64,000 bases of DNA from Flavobacteriaceae bacterium (GTDB lineage Bacteria; Bacteroidota; Bacteroidia; Flavobacteriales; Flavobacteriaceae): NCBI GenBank assembly GCA_002694465.1, contig NZMG01000039.1:124001-188000 (forward strand), written 5' to 3'. The position numbers were made by a program, and so were the translations under genes. Below, piece by piece: positions 28,273 to 37,914 of this stretch. The notes under the pieces are model-generated. The model was not told the origin of the DNA, searched no databases, and worked only from the letters and a program-made list of their open reading frames with translations. The stretch's first letter is position 1. The number at the start of each line of letters is the position of its first letter.

Positions 28273-28966
28273 ATTTTGTCATATTCTCAATTTTATCGGA
28301 AGCATTTGGAATGCGATCGAGTCCCTTTTGAACTTCATCTGGAAAAACACCTTGAAGTAACATCATTACCCCAAAAATTAAAATAAGTATACTCACCCAT
28401 TTTTTGGTTTTATAAATAAACCGAGGGGTCATTTTGCTTTTTAGCTTTTTTGCAAGGAATATTTTTAATAAATCTGTTAAGAAGAAAGTCGCTAATACCG
28501 TTGCAAGAAAAAAGAATACGCCATTTTCTGAAGTAGTTAAGGCATTTGCCATAATAATGGTTCCAATCCAACCCGCAAGCACACCAAAATTTACAAAATT
28601 GAGTAAAAACCCTTTTAAGAAAAGACCCCCTAAATCCTTTTTTACGTTCACCGCATAGTGCTCCCTAACAATTTTAATGAATGATTTTGCCGTGCGTATG
28701 TATGAGATTATTCCGTAAGCAATTAAAACAGCACCTCCAAAAATGAGTAATCCTGGGTCGTCTTTTACGCGCTCCAAAATTTTACTTGTACTAAAATAGG
28801 CAATTAAAATAAAAATAATATCTGCCGTTTGCGCCCCTAAATCGAAGAACAATCCTGCTTTAAACCCTTTGGTAATACTGGTTTCTATAAGTGTAAAAAA
28901 TACAGGCCCAATAGCAAACGCTAACAGAAATCCGTACAAAGCAGCATATAACAAACCGTCAAACAT
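28271..28966 (-). CDS. LysE family transporter
   Basis: GFLLAFAIGPVFFTLIETSITKGFKAGLFFDLGAQTADIIFI. Confidence 0.9.
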   Translation of the reverse strand: MFDGLLYAALYGFLLAFAIGPVFFTLIETSITKGFKAGLFFDLGAQTADIIFILIAYFSTSKILERVKDDPGLLIFGGAVLIAYGIISYIRTAKSFIKIVREHYAVNVKKDLGGLFLKGFLLNFVNFGVLAGWIGTIIMANALTTSENGVFFFLATVLATFFLTDLLKIFLAKKLKSKMTPRFIYKTKKWVSILILIFGVMMLLQGVFPDEVQKGLDRIPNASDKIENMTK

Positions 28967-29073
28967 GCCTTAAAATTACGAATTTGTTTATGGATGTTTA
29001 ACGGTTTTAGAAAAAATATAGCTTGCGCTCCCTTTCTCTGAAAAGGAGGAGATTTAGGGGTGGTAGAAATAAG

Positions 29074-29757
29074 TTAATTCATCCTTTTAATACGACCTCC
29101 TGCAAATGTTTTTTCATTTACAGTTTTTGGGTTGCCATAAATAGTAACATTTCCGCCAGCTGCCACTCTTACCTCCGCTTTGTTTGACGCATAAATGTCT
29201 GCTTTTCCTGCAGCTGTAACCCCAATAGTAGTATCTTCGGTTTTAAGATCTCGACCCTCAAAAATTCCGCCAGAACTCAAAGTGATGTCTTGACTTTTCG
29301 ATACCCCTGAAGCTTCAACAATTCCTCCAGTAACGGCTTTTATTTTAGTGTGATTTACCTCCAATCCTACTTTTATTTTACCTCCTTCTTGAGCGCGAAG
29401 TTCAATCGTATTTTGGGAAATCATTTCATTTCCAACAATATAAGAGCCTTCGTTTGCATCGATAATATCAATACTTTTAAAATATACTTCCACATAAGTA
29501 TCTTCTCCTCTAAAAATCTTTTCAGTCTCCATCTTCACTTTTAAGGTACCGTTCTTATTTACAATGTTTACATCTTGGACGTCCTCGCCCTTTATAACAA
29601 CCTTGTTCTCGTTTGATGGAATTAGTGTCACAACAATTAAGTCATACACTTTTAATTCATTAAAATCTCCAACTTCCTTAGTGATAATTTCTTGAGAAAA
29701 GACACTGGTGGTTAAAATCGCTAAAAAAATGGTGCTAAAAACTTTCATGATGTTCAT
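29074..29757 (-). CDS. Head GIN domain (DUF2807) secreted auto-adhesin-like protein
   Basis: Signal peptide, FNELKVYDLIVVTLIPSNENKVVIKGE..., repeated Gly/Ala beta-helix pattern. Confidence 0.85.
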   Translation of the reverse strand: MNIMKVFSTIFLAILTTSVFSQEIITKEVGDFNELKVYDLIVVTLIPSNENKVVIKGEDVQDVNIVNKNGTLKVKMETEKIFRGEDTYVEVYFKSIDIIDANEGSYIVGNEMISQNTIELRAQEGGKIKVGLEVNHTKIKAVTGGIVEASGVSKSQDITLSSGGIFEGRDLKTEDTTIGVTAAGKADIYASNKAEVRVAAGGNVTIYGNPKTVNEKTFAGGRIKRMN

Positions 29758-29808
29758 TTTTATTTTTTATAAAGATGTTAGAAGTTTAGAATTGTTACAA
29801 CAAATAAA

Positions 29809-30324
29809 TCAATTTATCCTAATACCTTGTGTAGTAAACGACAATCCTTGCTGCCCATAAGTAGAAATCATGGCACATTCAAAAAAAGGTTCGTGGGTTT
29901 TAGGTTTAATCTTCCAATCGAAAATAAAATTAGCACCAGAACCTCCTTCTTTATCTCGTTCATCAATAACAATCTCAACGGTTTCTAAAGGTGCTATAAA
30001 AATAGGTTTGCTGAAATAATTTCGAATTAACTTTCCGCGGGTATTATAATAGCTGGCTTTCTCAAGGTAAATAGTATCTTTTTTATTAATATTTCTAAGG
30101 CTTACGGTTGCGGTTAAATTAATAGTAGCATGTTCTGTTTCACTATAAATTTCTGAGTAAACCGAAAGATAACTTGACCCACTTAACAGTGAGTCATTTG
30201 GATTGTATTTTATAGCTCTTTTATCCCAATTTACTGGGTTGATAGAACTGATTTCTTTTTGATTTTCGCAACCCATAGAAATCAATAAAAAGGAAATAAT
30301 AATAAAGTAAAAAACAGTTTTCAT
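29809..30324 (-). CDS. DUF3124-like lipoprotein
   Basis: MKTVFYFIIISFLLISMGC lipobox; SVYSEIYSETEHATINLTATVSLRN. Confidence 0.7.
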   Translation of the reverse strand: MKTVFYFIIISFLLISMGCENQKEISSINPVNWDKRAIKYNPNDSLLSGSSYLSVYSEIYSETEHATINLTATVSLRNINKKDTIYLEKASYYNTRGKLIRNYFSKPIFIAPLETVEIVIDERDKEGGSGANFIFDWKIKPKTHEPFFECAMISTYGQQGLSFTTQGIRIN

Positions 30325-30358
30325 TGCGCGCATTTACAGCTACTGAAAATACAAAAAT

Positions 30359-32554
30359 TTATTCAACATCTTTTTTATGTCCCAACATAGTAAAATCGAG
30401 ATGTTTTTTAACTAAATCGGCGTTTTTAACTTTTACATATACTTCATCTCCAAGTTGATACACATTCTTGGTTTTACTTCCAATTACCGCAAATTCATCT
30501 TTATCAAATGTGTAGTGATCGTCTTTTAAATCCTGCACACGAACCATACCTTCGCATTTATTCGAAATAATTTCTACATACACTCCCCATTCGGTTACAC
30601 CAGAAATAACACCTAAAAATTCTTGGTCTTTATGGTCCATCATATATTTCACCTGCATATATTTTATACTATCTCTTTCAGCATTTGAAGCAAGTCCTTC
30701 CATATCGCTTGAGTGGCGACATTGTAATTCGTATTTATCTTCTGAAGCGCTTTTTCCACCATCTAAATACTGTTGTAAAAGTCTATGCACCATCACATCT
30801 GGATAACGTCGAATAGGAGATGTAAAATGAGTGTAATAATCGAAAGCTAAGCCATAATGTCCAATATTATTTACAGTATACACCGCTTTACTCATACTTC
30901 GAATGGCCAACGTATCAACTAAGTTTTGTTCTTTTTTACCAGCAACATCTTCTAATAACTTATTTAAGGAGCTAGCAGTACTTTTTCGGTCACGGGTATT
31001 TAATTTATACCCAAAACGTTTAATAATATTCTCTAAAGCAGCTATCTTATCATCATCCGGTTCGTCATGAACGCGATACACAAAGGTTTTTTTAGGGGTT
31101 TGTTTTCCAATAAATTCGGCCACACTTCGGTTGGCTAAAAGCATAAATTCTTCAATTAATTTATTAGCATCTTTGGCTTCTTTAAAATAGACACCTTCTG
31201 GGTTATTATTTTCGTCTAAAACAAATTTAACTTCTACTTTATCAAAAGAAATAGCGCCGTTATGCATACGCTGTTTCCGAAGGATTTTAGCTAAGCGATC
31301 TAATTCTAAAACGGCTTCGGTGATTTTAGGATCGACTGCATAGGCTTTACCTGTAAGCGAAACTTTTTCAGAAATAGAACCTTTTCCAGTTTCAATAATT
31401 TCCTGAGCTTCTTCATACGCAAAGCGAGCATCACTGTAAGTAACGGTTCTTCCGAACCATTTATGGACTACCTCCGCTTTAGAATTCATTTCGAATACTG
31501 AAGAAAACGTATATTTTTCTTCATTAGGCCGAAGCGAACACGCATTGTTGCTTAAAATTTCGGGTAACATAGGTACTACTCTATCTACAAGATAAACTGA
31601 GGTTGCTCTTTCGTAAGCTTCATCATCAAGAATGGTTCCTGGTTTTACATAATGGGACACATCGGCAATATGTATTCCTATTTCATAATTTCCATTTTCT
31701 AGTTTCTGAAACGATAATGCATCATCAAAATCCTTTGCATCTTTTGGATCAATGGTAAAGGTAAGTACCTCTCGCATGTCCCGTCTTTTCTTAATCTCGG
31801 CAGGTTGAATGGAAGTATCTAATTGATTAGCATAATCTTCTACCTCCTTTGGAAACTCATACGGTAAACCATATTGTGCAAGAATAGAATGAATTTCGGT
31901 ATTGTGTTCTCCTGCTTTTCCTAAAACACGAACGATACTTCCAATAGGGGAATCGCTATGCGCCTCCCAACCTTCCATTTTCACTATTACCTTGTCTCCA
32001 GATTGGGCTTTATTAATTTTGGATTTAGGCACAAAAATATCTGTGTACATGCTATATCCAGGGCATTCTACAAAGGCGAATTTATCTGAAACCTGAATGG
32101 TTCCAACAAATGCCGTCCTTTTTCTTTCTATAATTTTTGTGACTTCTCCTTCTAGTTTTCCGCTTCGCTTGCGTTTAAAAACATAAACTTCAACAATATC
32201 ACCATTCAAGGCCTTGTTTAAATGTTTTTTTCCAATGGAGATATCATCTTCCAAGCCTTCCACAATCACATATCCTTTCCCTCGAGAAGTAATATCCATG
32301 ACTCCGGTATGGTAGTTTTTAGAAGGCGTTAAAATATATTTACCCCTTTCTATTTCCTGTATAGAACCTTCACCTTTTAATCGTTGAAGACTTTTTACAA
32401 TATGATTTCTACTACTAGGATCGTTCAATCCTAATTTCGCTGCAATTTGTTTATAGTTAAAAGATTGAGTGTGTTCTTTTCGAAGAATGGTGAGGATGTT
32501 TTCTGTAAAATGAGCAGACTGCTGTTTTTTTCCTCCTTTTTTCCTTTTCCGCAT
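30359..32554 (-). CDS. rnr: Ribonuclease R
   Basis: Winged-helix N-terminus, TIDPKDAKDFDDALSFQKL, VYLVDRVVPMLPEILSNNACSLRPNEEKY, HFTSPIRRYPDVMVHRLL, S1 domain. Confidence 0.97.
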   Translation of the reverse strand: MRKRKKGGKKQQSAHFTENILTILRKEHTQSFNYKQIAAKLGLNDPSSRNHIVKSLQRLKGEGSIQEIERGKYILTPSKNYHTGVMDITSRGKGYVIVEGLEDDISIGKKHLNKALNGDIVEVYVFKRKRSGKLEGEVTKIIERKRTAFVGTIQVSDKFAFVECPGYSMYTDIFVPKSKINKAQSGDKVIVKMEGWEAHSDSPIGSIVRVLGKAGEHNTEIHSILAQYGLPYEFPKEVEDYANQLDTSIQPAEIKKRRDMREVLTFTIDPKDAKDFDDALSFQKLENGNYEIGIHIADVSHYVKPGTILDDEAYERATSVYLVDRVVPMLPEILSNNACSLRPNEEKYTFSSVFEMNSKAEVVHKWFGRTVTYSDARFAYEEAQEIIETGKGSISEKVSLTGKAYAVDPKITEAVLELDRLAKILRKQRMHNGAISFDKVEVKFVLDENNNPEGVYFKEAKDANKLIEEFMLLANRSVAEFIGKQTPKKTFVYRVHDEPDDDKIAALENIIKRFGYKLNTRDRKSTASSLNKLLEDVAGKKEQNLVDTLAIRSMSKAVYTVNNIGHYGLAFDYYTHFTSPIRRYPDVMVHRLLQQYLDGGKSASEDKYELQCRHSSDMEGLASNAERDSIKYMQVKYMMDHKDQEFLGVISGVTEWGVYVEIISNKCEGMVRVQDLKDDHYTFDKDEFAVIGSKTKNVYQLGDEVYVKVKNADLVKKHLDFTMLGHKKDVE

Positions 32555-32641
32555 ATGTCAAAAATATGATTTTTGTAAAAGTACGTTTATTAGTACAATA
32601 GCTTCCTATAATTAGGATAGAATTAGTAATTTAGTAATATC

Positions 32642-32881
32642 ATGGAACACTTCAAAACCATTGCAATTTTCACGTATCCAGCAGAATATGCTGTACTTCG
32701 ATTGCTTTTGGAACAAGAGGAAATTCGCTATGTGTTTCAAAATGAAACCATGATTGGGGTACTTCCTTTTCATTCCAATGCAATAGGAGGAATCCAGTTA
32801 AAAGTTCACGAACAAGATATTCCATCTGCAGAATTCATTTTAGATAAATGGAAAAACAATCCAGATCTTCGAATCGTATAA
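32642..32881 (+). CDS. DUF2007 domain protein
   Basis: KTIAIFTYPAEYAVLRLLLEQEEIRYVFQNETMIG...GGIQLKVHEQDIPSAEFIL. Confidence 0.8.
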   Translation: MEHFKTIAIFTYPAEYAVLRLLLEQEEIRYVFQNETMIGVLPFHSNAIGGIQLKVHEQDIPSAEFILDKWKNNPDLRIV

Positions 32882-33157
32882 TTTCTTTAAAAGTAGTTTT
32901 CAACAAGAATATAATCATCTTTATTTTTTATTAAAATTTAAATTAAAAAAATAATGGTTATTATAGCTTGTTAATAGGTAGTATAACTTTTTAGTGTTCT
33001 TCTTTTATTTTTAGTTATTACCCTTTACGAGACCTTTATTAACATATTTTTAGAATTTCAATTAGCTGAAAAACAAGACTATTTTAAAAGTAATTGACAG
33101 TTGTGAACAACCTAAATAAACACTAAATTTTTAAAAAGTTTTTGTGATAAAAATGTG

Positions 33158-33319
33158 GTTAACCTAACTATCTGGTCTGAAAAATTTACAATAACTGAAG
33201 GCTTAAAATATTGTAGAATCCATTAAATTTTTCATATTGATAATCTTAAGGAAACTACCAACTATTCTTATAGAAATTCTATGAACAAATATGAACATAC
33301 TTGTTAACTTAACTATCAG
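33158..33319 (+). repeat. Pair of 17-bp near-identical direct repeats (33158-33174 and 33303-33319) in a long AT-rich intergenic region
   Basis: GTTAACCTAACTATCTG and GTTAACTTAACTATCAG, 15/17 identical. Confidence 0.7.
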
Positions 33320-33407
33320 CTAAAAGTTAAGAAATTGTAAAGTATTGAAAGTTAAGTTCTTTAAAAACTTTCATTACCATCCTTAAATATATAGTGTTTA
33401 TAAAATG

Positions 33408-33415
33408 TATCTTTG
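33408..33415 (+). promoter_or_regulatory. TAnnTTTG promoter box upstream of rpiB
   Basis: TATCTTTG, 15 nt before ATG 33431; overlaps the TTG start used in the ORF track. Confidence 0.6.
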
Positions 33416-33430
33416 TATAAATTTTTTACT

Positions 33431-33862
33431 ATGAAAATCGCTATAGGAAACGATCACGCTGGGACCGAATATAAACAAGCCATTTTAAAACATTTAGAAG
33501 CTCAAGGACACGCAGTTACTAACTTTGGGACCAACACAAACGATAGTGTGGATTATCCAGATTTTGTGCATCCAGTTGCAAAAGCGGTATCTAATAGCGA
33601 AGTGGATTTTGGAATCCTTATCTGCGGAAGTGGTAATGGTGTTTCAATGACGGCCAACAAACATCAAAAAGTTCGTGCAGCACTGTGTTGGACGAAAGAA
33701 ATTACAGAACTAGCACGCCAACACAATAATGCTAATATTTTAAGTATTCCTGCTAGGTTTACCAGTGAACCCCAAGCGGTTGCTATGGTTGAAACCTTTT
33801 TAAACACTCCTTTTGAAGGAGGACGTCACCAAAATCGTGTAAATAAAATAGCCTGCTCCTAA
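33431..33862 (+). CDS. rpiB: Ribose 5-phosphate isomerase B
   Basis: MKIAIGNDHAGTEYK, DYPDFVHPVAKAV, GILICGSGNGVSMTANK; start corrected to ATG 33431. Confidence 0.95.
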   Translation: MKIAIGNDHAGTEYKQAILKHLEAQGHAVTNFGTNTNDSVDYPDFVHPVAKAVSNSEVDFGILICGSGNGVSMTANKHQKVRAALCWTKEITELARQHNNANILSIPARFTSEPQAVAMVETFLNTPFEGGRHQNRVNKIACS

Positions 33863-33872
33863 CTCCATAAAC

Positions 33873-34784
33873 ATGGCACATTCTCACTCCCACCACCATC
33901 ATACCCATGATACCAAAGGGAGGAATTTGTTTATTTCTATTTTATTAAACATTATTATTACCGTTGCTCAGGTAATTGGAGGAATACTATCAGGTAGTCT
34001 TTCATTACTATCAGATGCGCTTCATAATTTTAGCGATGTTCTTTCTTTAATCGTTAGTTATATTGCAAATAGGTATTCCAAAAAGAAGGCATCCTTCGAT
34101 AAAACCTTTGGTTATAAACGTGCCGAAATTATTGCGGCTTTTGTAAACGCGTCTTCATTAATTATTGTGGCTTTGTATCTAATTTATGAAGCTATTGTTC
34201 GCTTTATTCATCCACAAGAAATTGAAAGTGGATTAGTAATTTGGCTAGCATTATTAGGAATTGTTGCTAACGGATTTTCGGTTTTGCTTTTAAAAAAAGA
34301 TTCAAAGGACAATATGAATATGCGCTCTGCATATCTGCATTTATTAACTGATATGTCTGCATCAGTTGCGGTATTAATTGGGGGGTTGTTAATGAAATAC
34401 TTTAATTGGTTTTGGGTGGATAGTGTTCTTACCTTGCTTATCGCATTTTATCTTATCGTAATGGGGTACGATTTACTAAAGAACTCTTTTAGGGTATTAA
34501 TGCTTTTTAGCCCAGAAGATGTAGATTTAAAGGAAATACGAGAGGCTATTTCTGCTTTTCCAGAAATTAAAAATGTGCATCATATGCATATTTGGCAGCT
34601 CAATGAAAAGGAGAATCATTTGGAAGCTCATATCGATTTTTATGAAGATATCACGCTTTCACAATTTGATGAAATCTTAAATAAAGTAGAAGAAGTTTTA
34701 TATCATCAATTTGGAATTAATCATGTTAATATCCAGCCAGAGTATCAAAAAGATGATGCTAAAGACATTATCGTTCAAGATTAA
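33873..34784 (+). CDS. Cation diffusion facilitator (zinc/cadmium efflux)
   Basis: His-rich N-terminus HSHSHHHHTHD, GSLSLLSDALHNFSDVLSL, HLLTDMSASVAVLIGG. Confidence 0.95.
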   Translation: MAHSHSHHHHTHDTKGRNLFISILLNIIITVAQVIGGILSGSLSLLSDALHNFSDVLSLIVSYIANRYSKKKASFDKTFGYKRAEIIAAFVNASSLIIVALYLIYEAIVRFIHPQEIESGLVIWLALLGIVANGFSVLLLKKDSKDNMNMRSAYLHLLTDMSASVAVLIGGLLMKYFNWFWVDSVLTLLIAFYLIVMGYDLLKNSFRVLMLFSPEDVDLKEIREAISAFPEIKNVHHMHIWQLNEKENHLEAHIDFYEDITLSQFDEILNKVEEVLYHQFGINHVNIQPEYQKDDAKDIIVQD

Positions 34785-34786
34785 TT

Positions 34787-35230
34787 ATGGAAATAACCGT
34801 AAAAACATTTCAACAATTAACCGTAGAAGATCTTTATGATATTTTACAATTACGGTCTGAAGTTTTTGTTGTCGAACAAGATTGTGTCTATCAAGATATC
34901 GACGGGAAAGATGATAAAGCCCTACATATTATTGGTAAAAAGAAAGGTAAAATAATAGCATATACTCGATGCTTTCCTCCAGGAGTTTATTTTAAGGAGG
35001 CTGCAATAGGTAGGGTGGTAGTTTTTGAAAAGGAAAGAAAATATGGCTATGGACACGACTTAATGAAGGTGTCTATAAAAGCTATCGAAGACACATATAA
35101 TACCTCTTCAATTAAACTTTCAGCGCAAACGTACCTTGTCTCCTTTTATGAATCTCATGGATTTAAGAAAGTGGGAAGTGAATACCTGGAAGATGGAATT
35201 CCACATATGGGAATGATAAAAAACGGGTGA
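34787..35230 (+). CDS. GNAT family N-acetyltransferase (ElaA-like)
   Basis: LRSEVFVVEQDCVYQDIDGKDDKALHI, AIGRVVVFEKERKYGYGHDLM. Confidence 0.9.
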   Translation: MEITVKTFQQLTVEDLYDILQLRSEVFVVEQDCVYQDIDGKDDKALHIIGKKKGKIIAYTRCFPPGVYFKEAAIGRVVVFEKERKYGYGHDLMKVSIKAIEDTYNTSSIKLSAQTYLVSFYESHGFKKVGSEYLEDGIPHMGMIKNG

Positions 35231-35287
35231 TTATTTACTAATTTATTATTTTTTCTAGGCCTTTTCTAATAATCTTATAATTTTTTT

Positions 35288-35318
35288 ATTTTACCCCCTA
35301 ATTTCTAGGGGGTAAAAT
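35288..35318. promoter_or_regulatory. Perfect 13-bp inverted repeat in the amt 5' region
   Basis: ATTTTACCCCCTA-atttc-TAGGGGGTAAAAT; TAGGGGGTA recurs at 35358-35366 overlapping the amt start. Confidence 0.8.
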
Positions 35319-35365
35319 TATAAATATTTAAATTTACCCTTTAAAAATTTAAATTTATAGGGGGT

Positions 35366-36652
35366 ATGGGTAGAAAAGTAAACTTTTTAATGCTTTCACT
35401 TTTGGTTTTACTTTGTCTTTTATTAGGGACAGAGTATCAATTTATAGAGAATACGGGAAATATTGACACGGGTGATACCGCCTGGATGTTAGTCGCAAGT
35501 GCATTTGTATTATTAATGACACCGGGATTGGCCTTTTTTTATGGTGGAATGGTTTCCAAAAAAAGTATCATTTCAACTATGTTACAAAGTTTTGTGGCCT
35601 TGGGAGTAATTAGTATTCTTTGGGTTGTTGTCGGTTTTAGTTTGGCATTTGGAGAAAGCTATTATGGAATTATAGGAAACCCTTTAACCTACTTTGCTTT
35701 TAATAATGTTTCAATATCACCAAATCCAGATTTTTCAGGGACAATCCCTTTTTTACTGTTTGCACTTTTTCAGTTGAAATTTGCCATTATAACACCTGCA
35801 CTCATTACAGGAAGTTTTGCCGAAAGGATTCGTTTTAGAAGTTATATTCTTTTTATGGTTCTATTTTCATTGTTTATTTATTCCCCCTTAGCCCACATGA
35901 CCTGGCATCCAGACGGGTTATTGCGAAATTGGGGAGTGCTCGATTTTGCGGGAGGAACTGTTGTGCATATGTCTGCTGGAATAGCAGCTCTTGCGGGAGC
36001 CATATATCTTGGAAAAAGGAAAGAACAAATTGAAAGACCCGCCAATATTCCTTTTGTAATTTTAGGAACAGGATTGTTGTGGTTTGGATGGTTCGGGTTT
36101 AATGCTGGATCTGCATTGGGCGCTAATACGGATGCTGTCATTGCTTTTGCAAACACCAATTTGGCATCTGCAGCTAGTATGATAACTTGGATATTTTTAG
36201 ATAGATTTCAGAATAGGAAAATGTCCTCTTTAGGAGCATGTATAGGTGCCATTGTTGGATTAGTGGCTATAACCCCTGCCGCAGGTTTTGTAACGATAGG
36301 ACAAAGTATTTTTATAGGATTTATTGCTGCTATAGTAAGCAATTTTGCCATTCGACTAAACAAAAAATCTGAAATCGACGATACACTAGATGTTTTTCCC
36401 AGCCATGGTGTAGGTGGAATAGTAGGAATGATACTTACAGGAGTACTAGCAAAAGATGTTGGGCTTATCTATGGTGAAACCACGACCTTTTTATATCACA
36501 TGCTTGCGCTGGTAATTGTAGGCGCATTCACATTTATAGGGAGTTATTTATTATATAAACTTACCGATATGTTGTTATCTATGAGAGTAAGAGAGGATCA
36601 AGAATATCGTGGTTTGGACGCCTCTCAACACGGAGAAAATATCGAAAATTAA
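35366..36652 (+). CDS. amt: Ammonium transporter
   Basis: DTAWMLVASAFVLLMTPGLAFFYGGMVSKKS, WHPDGLLRNWGVLDFAGGTVVHMSAG, FPSHGVGGIVGMILTG. Confidence 0.97.
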   Translation: MGRKVNFLMLSLLVLLCLLLGTEYQFIENTGNIDTGDTAWMLVASAFVLLMTPGLAFFYGGMVSKKSIISTMLQSFVALGVISILWVVVGFSLAFGESYYGIIGNPLTYFAFNNVSISPNPDFSGTIPFLLFALFQLKFAIITPALITGSFAERIRFRSYILFMVLFSLFIYSPLAHMTWHPDGLLRNWGVLDFAGGTVVHMSAGIAALAGAIYLGKRKEQIERPANIPFVILGTGLLWFGWFGFNAGSALGANTDAVIAFANTNLASAASMITWIFLDRFQNRKMSSLGACIGAIVGLVAITPAAGFVTIGQSIFIGFIAAIVSNFAIRLNKKSEIDDTLDVFPSHGVGGIVGMILTGVLAKDVGLIYGETTTFLYHMLALVIVGAFTFIGSYLLYKLTDMLLSMRVREDQEYRGLDASQHGENIEN

Positions 36653-37020
36653 ATTTTTATTGGGTCTTTATCAAGATTTAAATCTCTTAACATGTCATCT
36701 GTAAATTTATAATGCCCACGACGTGTTACTATTTTAAATCTGTGGTTTTTCATTCGGGTAAGTACATCTAGAAATCTCCATTTGGATTTTAATAAATTAG
36801 GTTCAGCGCTTTTAAGGCTTACCTCAAAATAATGCTTTACCCCTTCACGCTCGGCAACGAGGTCTGGAGTTATACTAATATCGCTACCCACTTTGGTGTA
36901 TGACTTTGGAGATTCATAACCCTCAACATCGGCTTGAATGTTTTCGAATCCTCTTTTTTCGAGGTATTGAACCGTGTCCAATAATACCTCTTCATTTTCT
37001 TTTTTATCTAATTGTACCAT
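36649..37020 (-). CDS. Conserved hypothetical protein, possible PD-(D/E)XK-like fold
   Basis: 123-aa ORF; ITPDLVAEREGVKHYFEVSLKS resembles a degenerate nuclease-fold core; weak. Confidence 0.5.
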   Translation of the reverse strand: MVQLDKKENEEVLLDTVQYLEKRGFENIQADVEGYESPKSYTKVGSDISITPDLVAEREGVKHYFEVSLKSAEPNLLKSKWRFLDVLTRMKNHRFKIVTRRGHYKFTDDMLRDLNLDKDPIKI

Positions 37021-37090
37021 ATAGCGTCATGATACAAAAATTTAAGCAGAAATACAATTAAACTTGTGTTAATATTTGAAAATGAAGTAA

Positions 37091-37912
37091 TTAAGAATTT
37101 TTGCTTTTTACCGTTTTATTGAATGGAATATTTAACTGGACTAGTAAACTTTCATCGTTAGTATGGTCCGCAATATCAACCCCATAAACAATCTTATTAG
37201 GATCGTCGTAAACAAAAGTTCCAAAAATTCTATCCCATATAGAAAGCATATTTCCATAGTTACTATCGGTCCAAGGAAGCTGAAAATGATGATGAAACTT
37301 ATGCATATTTGGGGTTACAATAACATAACTTAATCCTTTATCTAGCCAAAAGGGAAGGTAAAGGTTGGCGTGAGTCCAATAGGTAAAAAGTACGCTTAAA
37401 ATTCTGTAGAAAAAATAGTAAGAGATAGGCATTCCCATAATAACCACCGCAAGCAAGGCAAATAGTTCCCGAAGGACAAAGTCTAGTGGATGGTGCCTAG
37501 TCCCTGTGGTTACGTCTACATTTTTATCGGTGTGGTGCACTAAATGTAATCGCCACATCCATGTTACTTTATGAAGAAAGTAATGGACCCCGTATTGAGC
37601 GATTAAATCTAATACCATAAGGGAAAGTAAAAGTTTAACCCAAACAGGGGATTCAAATAAATGTAATACACCAAAACTAGACTCGTTTAACCAAACAAAC
37701 ACACCCGCCGTTGCTGCGCCAAAGAATACATTTATAACCATGACAAACCCTAACAGGCCAAAGTTTACTTTGGCGTGTTTCCACTTTTTATACTTTAAAT
37801 GAAACCTACTATAATAGCCTTCTAACATCCAAAAAAGAGCGATGCAAAAAACAATCCATCCAGCTTTTTGCCACACTGGCATCACTTCAAAAAAATGTAA
37901 AAAAGCGTCCAA
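37091..37912 (-). CDS. Sterol desaturase / fatty acid hydroxylase family protein
   Basis: His clusters HYFLHKVTWMWRLHLVHHTD, GTRHHPLD, MHKFHHHFQLPWTDSNYGNMLSIWDRIFGTF. Confidence 0.93.
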   Translation of the reverse strand: MDAFLHFFEVMPVWQKAGWIVFCIALFWMLEGYYSRFHLKYKKWKHAKVNFGLLGFVMVINVFFGAATAGVFVWLNESSFGVLHLFESPVWVKLLLSLMVLDLIAQYGVHYFLHKVTWMWRLHLVHHTDKNVDVTTGTRHHPLDFVLRELFALLAVVIMGMPISYYFFYRILSVLFTYWTHANLYLPFWLDKGLSYVIVTPNMHKFHHHFQLPWTDSNYGNMLSIWDRIFGTFVYDDPNKIVYGVDIADHTNDESLLVQLNIPFNKTVKSKNS

Positions 37913-37914
37913 TG

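Noticed and set aside
35288-35318. amt inverted repeat as an intrinsic terminator for the GNAT gene
   Set aside because: No T-tract follows the right arm on the plus strand, and a half-site recurs at the amt start; regulatory role preferred
35878-36159. 93-aa antisense ORF within amt
   Set aside because: Shadow ORF of a highly conserved membrane protein gene
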